Shown: positions 62,301 through 64,000 of the stretch, piece by piece | Layout of the letters: each line of letters starts with the position of its first letter | Numbering within the stretch: position 1 is the first letter of the stretch | DNA from: Capnocytophaga sp. oral taxon 878 | Lineage (GTDB): Bacteria > Bacteroidota > Bacteroidia > Flavobacteriales > Flavobacteriaceae | Assembly: GCF_002999135.1 (NCBI RefSeq) | Contig: NZ_CP027229.1 | Span: 124,001 to 188,000, forward strand | Direction: 5' to 3' | DNA length: 64,000 nucleotides | Made by a program: the position numbers and the translations under genes | Notes under the pieces: generated by a model | What the model saw: the letters and a program-made list of their open reading frames with translations, nothing else | Databases searched by the model: none | Told to the model about the DNA's origin: nothing

Positions 62301-63612
62301 GCCCATTAGCAAATAGTTGCATAGTACTCGGCTCAAAGCCTTGTCCGCGCACTACCAAGTCTGCTGTTAAGTTTCCTACACTATTGTCACCAAGTAGTTT
62401 TCCTAAGTGTAGTTGCTCGGTGCTGAGGTCTGCTTTAAAAGTTGTTTTATCTGTATGAGTAAGGTCTTCTAAAGAGCCATTAATATGTGCCTTCCCTTCT
62501 GGGGTTCGCAATATTAAATTCGTGAATAATGAAGTTGTTTTATAGCTAAAATCACCATCTATTGATACCAATCCCAACCTTTGTAGTACATCAGGTAGGT
62601 TTTCTCCTAATGTTTGAGGCATTAGGTATGCCAAATCATTATAGATAGTTTGTGCATACACACCTTTCCCTTCAATAATAATATCTTTATTGTTTGAAAG
62701 TAAGTTCTTGAATGATAAATCACCTGTAATTGAAGAGTTTTGGTAGTTAATCTCTCCTTTAGGTATATTGAAGTTGTTTAAAGTACCTTTAAGGGTTACA
62801 TTTTTTAGTTCGATAAGGCGTTCAGGGGTAAAACCATTGTAAAAGGTGTTTAGATGGCTTGTATTTACTTTTCCTTCATACACATTAGCATCCCATACTA
62901 CACTATTTACAAAGTTCCCATAGCTACCATTATACGGGTACATTTTTAAGTTTGCTACCAACGAGGTTGAAGTATTACCTTTCAGTTGCAGATGTAGCAA
63001 ACCTGTTTGCATCAGGCTATCAGTATATTCAAATCTTTCAGCCGCCAAATTGCTTACTTCTAGTTGCTTGTTATAGGTGAAGTTAGCACTAGCACTTAGC
63101 GCTATATTACTGCCCAATATTTGGAAGTTACCTACTTCAGCATTCAGTTTGTCTAATTGCAAAAGGTTAGGGTCGGCATTGTTCTCGTCGCTTATATAAC
63201 ACCTGCTGTTGTTCAGGTTTATCTTTCCCGTTTTCATAACAAATTTACCTGAACTAGGCTTCCCCGAGTCAAACTTATTTACGAATACATCAAGGTTACT
63301 AAGGGTGTCTCCTTTATGGGTTTTCATATCCAAAAACAGCTCATTAGCCTCTATCTTTCCAAAATAAAGATTACCATCTATAAGTTGTTTTATATCCAAG
63401 ATAGAGGTGCTAAGCTCCTTAGCCCATATAAGGGTATCTTGCTTATGATCACGTACCAAAGTGCCTTTAATATCTACCTTCCCATTGAATTTGATATGAA
63501 TACGCTGTATGTCAATATTAATACCAAAATCTTCATTTAGGTAAGCCACTACTTTCTTAGCAATAAAGGTTTGGGTGGCAGGAAAAGACAATGCCGCCAC
63601 TGCAATCCCCAA
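59284..63612 (-). CDS. tamB: TamB (DUF490) translocation/assembly module protein
   Basis: A very large envelope-spanning protein (1442 residues from TTG at 63612) of the TamB/AsmA type, thought to carry lipid or barrel proteins across the periplasm. The body is repetitive beta (AsmA-like); the C-terminal DUF490 region includes GGSISWSGDPLKATLRDLKA and LLAQGSFMSEKNTDNRLLAY. The N-terminal anchor is problematic: upstream in-frame sequence KRFLKILGKIVVVILII reads as its membrane helix but has no usual start codon (see finding). Confidence 0.88.
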   Translation of the reverse strand: MGIAVAALSFPATQTFIAKKVVAYLNEDFGINIDIQRIHIKFNGKVDIKGTLVRDHKQDTLIWAKELSTSILDIKQLIDGNLYFGKIEANELFLDMKTHKGDTLSNLDVFVNKFDSGKPSSGKFVMKTGKINLNNSRCYISDENNADPNLLQLDKLNAEVGNFQILGSNIALSASANFTYNKQLEVSNLAAERFEYTDSLMQTGLLHLQLKGNTSTSLVANLKMYPYNGSYGNFVNSVVWDANVYEGKVNTSHLNTFYNGFTPERLIELKNVTLKGTLNNFNIPKGEINYQNSSITGDLSFKNLLSNNKDIIIEGKGVYAQTIYNDLAYLMPQTLGENLPDVLQRLGLVSIDGDFSYKTTSLFTNLILRTPEGKAHINGSLEDLTHTDKTTFKADLSTEQLHLGKLLGDNSVGNLTADLVVRGQGFEPSTMQLFANGHIHSVGYNGYNYKRIGVNGELKQQVFNGKIDARDPNLTMKFDGLADLSGKSNKFDFQADIAIADLHALKFMELDSISQFCGKMVIDISGNQLNDIVGKIAFKNTNYINSAGNFNFKDFEITSTLNDGVKEISINSPDIISGKVGGKFKLTEIKKVLQNAVGSIYTHYNPYKIEPNQYVDFHFNIYNKIVEVFVPQVKIGSNTFINGNIDAGKGSFKLQMKSPSVNAYSNQIDSLSLEIDNKNPLYNTFLEVKKADLGVYAIHDFNLINTTIKDTLFFRTEFRGGETAKDNYELNFYHTLNKKQESIIGIKKSLIDFKGNQWYINRENAMNEYNKIVLNRTADSLKISNFKMAHQNQYMNLSGLITTDNYKNLHLVAHNVALDKVMPEMKGLNLTGTLNGNVSLTQKGNLYYPSADLFVQYFKLNGYDYGDLEMSIFGNNDLSSFDVAAFFSNGRSLGFATRGKINLDKKKGTLLDLKAYFQDFALSPFNPFVEGIFYDLRGTMSGIVNIQGSVSDPLMDGELTLHKAGAGISYLKLNTDINEGARIKVNNKTFDINNWTLTDTDYKTQASLNGTIRHNKLLDWFLDLRLQTLGKRFMVLNTPYTDDALFYGTAFMQGKASIKGALDEIAISVNAKTEEGTSFKIPLSDGESVGDDSFITFVEKGDKKVKVQRDLESIKGLELNFELDILPTAEVEIVMDKKTGSNLVGRGAGTLLIEINTNGKFNMWGDFITYSGFYNFKYENFIDKRFNVLPGGSISWSGDPLKATLRDLKAAYNLSANPSTLLESNQYNRKVNTQVIIKLEGELMHPETLFDITFPDSSPSLVSELNYKLEDQDRKQLQAFSLLAQGSFMSEKNTDNRLLAYNLFETAAGLFNQLLSDEDNKLNLGVSYEAGINDGSSDINSDRLGFTVSTQITEWASVNAKVGIPVGGVSRTAVAGNVEVQFRLNADGSLTAKIFNRENEWQQYMLDRIGYAQGVGLTYTVDFNTFKGLMQKIFKKGGSIVK

Positions 63613-63685
63613 TATAATGAGAATTACTACTACAATCTTGCCAAGTATTTTTAAAAACCGTTTGATATGCGTATAAAAATAGAAA

Positions 63686-64000
63686 TTATTTCTTCTTGCT
63701 TACTGCCTTTTTAGCTACTGCTTTGGGTTTTGGCTCTTTTTCGGCTAATAAAGCAAGAGCTTGTTCTTTAGTCAGTGTCTCTACATTTGTGTCTTTAGGT
63801 AGTTCCACTTTAGCTTTTCCTTTTAGCAAAGTAAATCTACCCCAGCGGGCTTTTTCTATGCGCATTTCGCCTTCATCCCACTGTTTCACTACTTTTTCCG
63901 ATTCTTTCTTCAGCTTGCTCTCTATCAGTTCTTCAATATCGTGCTTGCTTAAATTATTGAAATCGTATTTCTTAGTAACGTTTATATAATTATTGTTCCA
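63686..64000 (-). CDS. topA: DNA topoisomerase I, C-terminal end (5' part outside window)
   Basis: The minus-strand frame is open from the window edge to TAA at 63686 and reads WNNNYINVTKKYDFNNLSKH, then IEELIESKLKKES, VVKQWDEGEMRIEKARWGRF and a Lys/Ala-rich tail (AVAKKAVSKKK). The EKARWGR segment and basic tail match the C-terminal repeats of Bacteroidota TopA. Only about 104 residues are visible, so the identification rests on this end. It lies upstream of tamB, probably in one transcript. Confidence 0.75.
   Translation of the reverse strand, partial: WNNNYINVTKKYDFNNLSKHDIEELIESKLKKESEKVVKQWDEGEMRIEKARWGRFTLLKGKAKVELPKDTNVETLTKEQALALLAEKEPKPKAVAKKAVSKKK

Overview
The window looks like chromosome from a low-GC member of the Flavobacteriia (Bacteroidota). 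A Capnocytophaga-like genome is the best guess, but that is inference from gene content. Three things point there. Many genes are preceded by the Bacteroidota housekeeping promoter (TTG, 19-21 nt, TAnnTTTG) and have no Shine-Dalgarno sequence. Marker genes include fused DAHP synthase/chorismate mutase, a short archaeal-type ProRS, OmpP1/FadL-like barrel, ExbB-X-ExbD-ExbD, DUF4286 and DUF4476 proteins and a GH109-type lipoprotein. Most of the window is ordinary core genome; I see no prophage, insertion sequence, CRISPR array or rRNA.

Layout. 1-10.8 kb, minus strand: dsbD-ctp-proS, rsmB with a leucine-rich protein, and a Tyr-rich lipoprotein with an outer-membrane barrel. 11.4-20.5 kb, plus strand: SIMPL protein, a 41-residue FeoB-associated protein, typA, lipoprotein, rpsO-pnp, three small unknowns, mltG. 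20.6-29.5 kb: mixed, with trxA, greA-HIT, two small exported unknowns, fabI-yidD, rocD and an orphan cysN. 30-39.5 kb, plus strand: alpha/beta-hydrolase-like protein, a 5'-truncated PDDEXK (DUF1016) nuclease, a large unknown, tatD, acyltransferase, ansA, tRNA-Ser and the exbB/exbD cluster. 39.6-48.5 kb: MoxR-type AAA ATPase, GH109-like lipoprotein, bioF-like gene, copA and two outer-membrane proteins. 48.9-53.7 kb: an accessory run of SMI1/KNR4-like, Imm26-like, membrane and unknown proteins resembling an immunity-gene cluster without toxins. 54-64 kb: dgt, tRNA-Asp, purC, a folK-deoxynucleoside kinase fusion, aroG-CM, tamB and the 3' end of topA.

The most unusual signal is a dispersed intergenic repeat of about 280-330 bp, with five copies or partial copies near 11.1, 14.9, 29.7, 48.7 and 53.8 kb. 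Its centre is a tandem array of four to five 11-bp units (TTTATCCTTCG / TTTATAGTTCG), a spacing of about one DNA turn. Four copies share a flanking block reading TATTGGCAATAAAAA or close to it, and three share a second block, GGGATTTTGTTG. Every copy lies upstream of a plus-strand gene. A second, GC-rich palindromic family (core AGCTGGCGC) occurs at 48.7 and 51.2 kb; at the latter it ends a small ORF. Other points: a terminator-like hairpin in the greA leader, a 33-bp promoter block shared by greA and cysN, a tamB gene with no canonical start before its membrane anchor, and overlapping divergent promoters at 20.9 kb.
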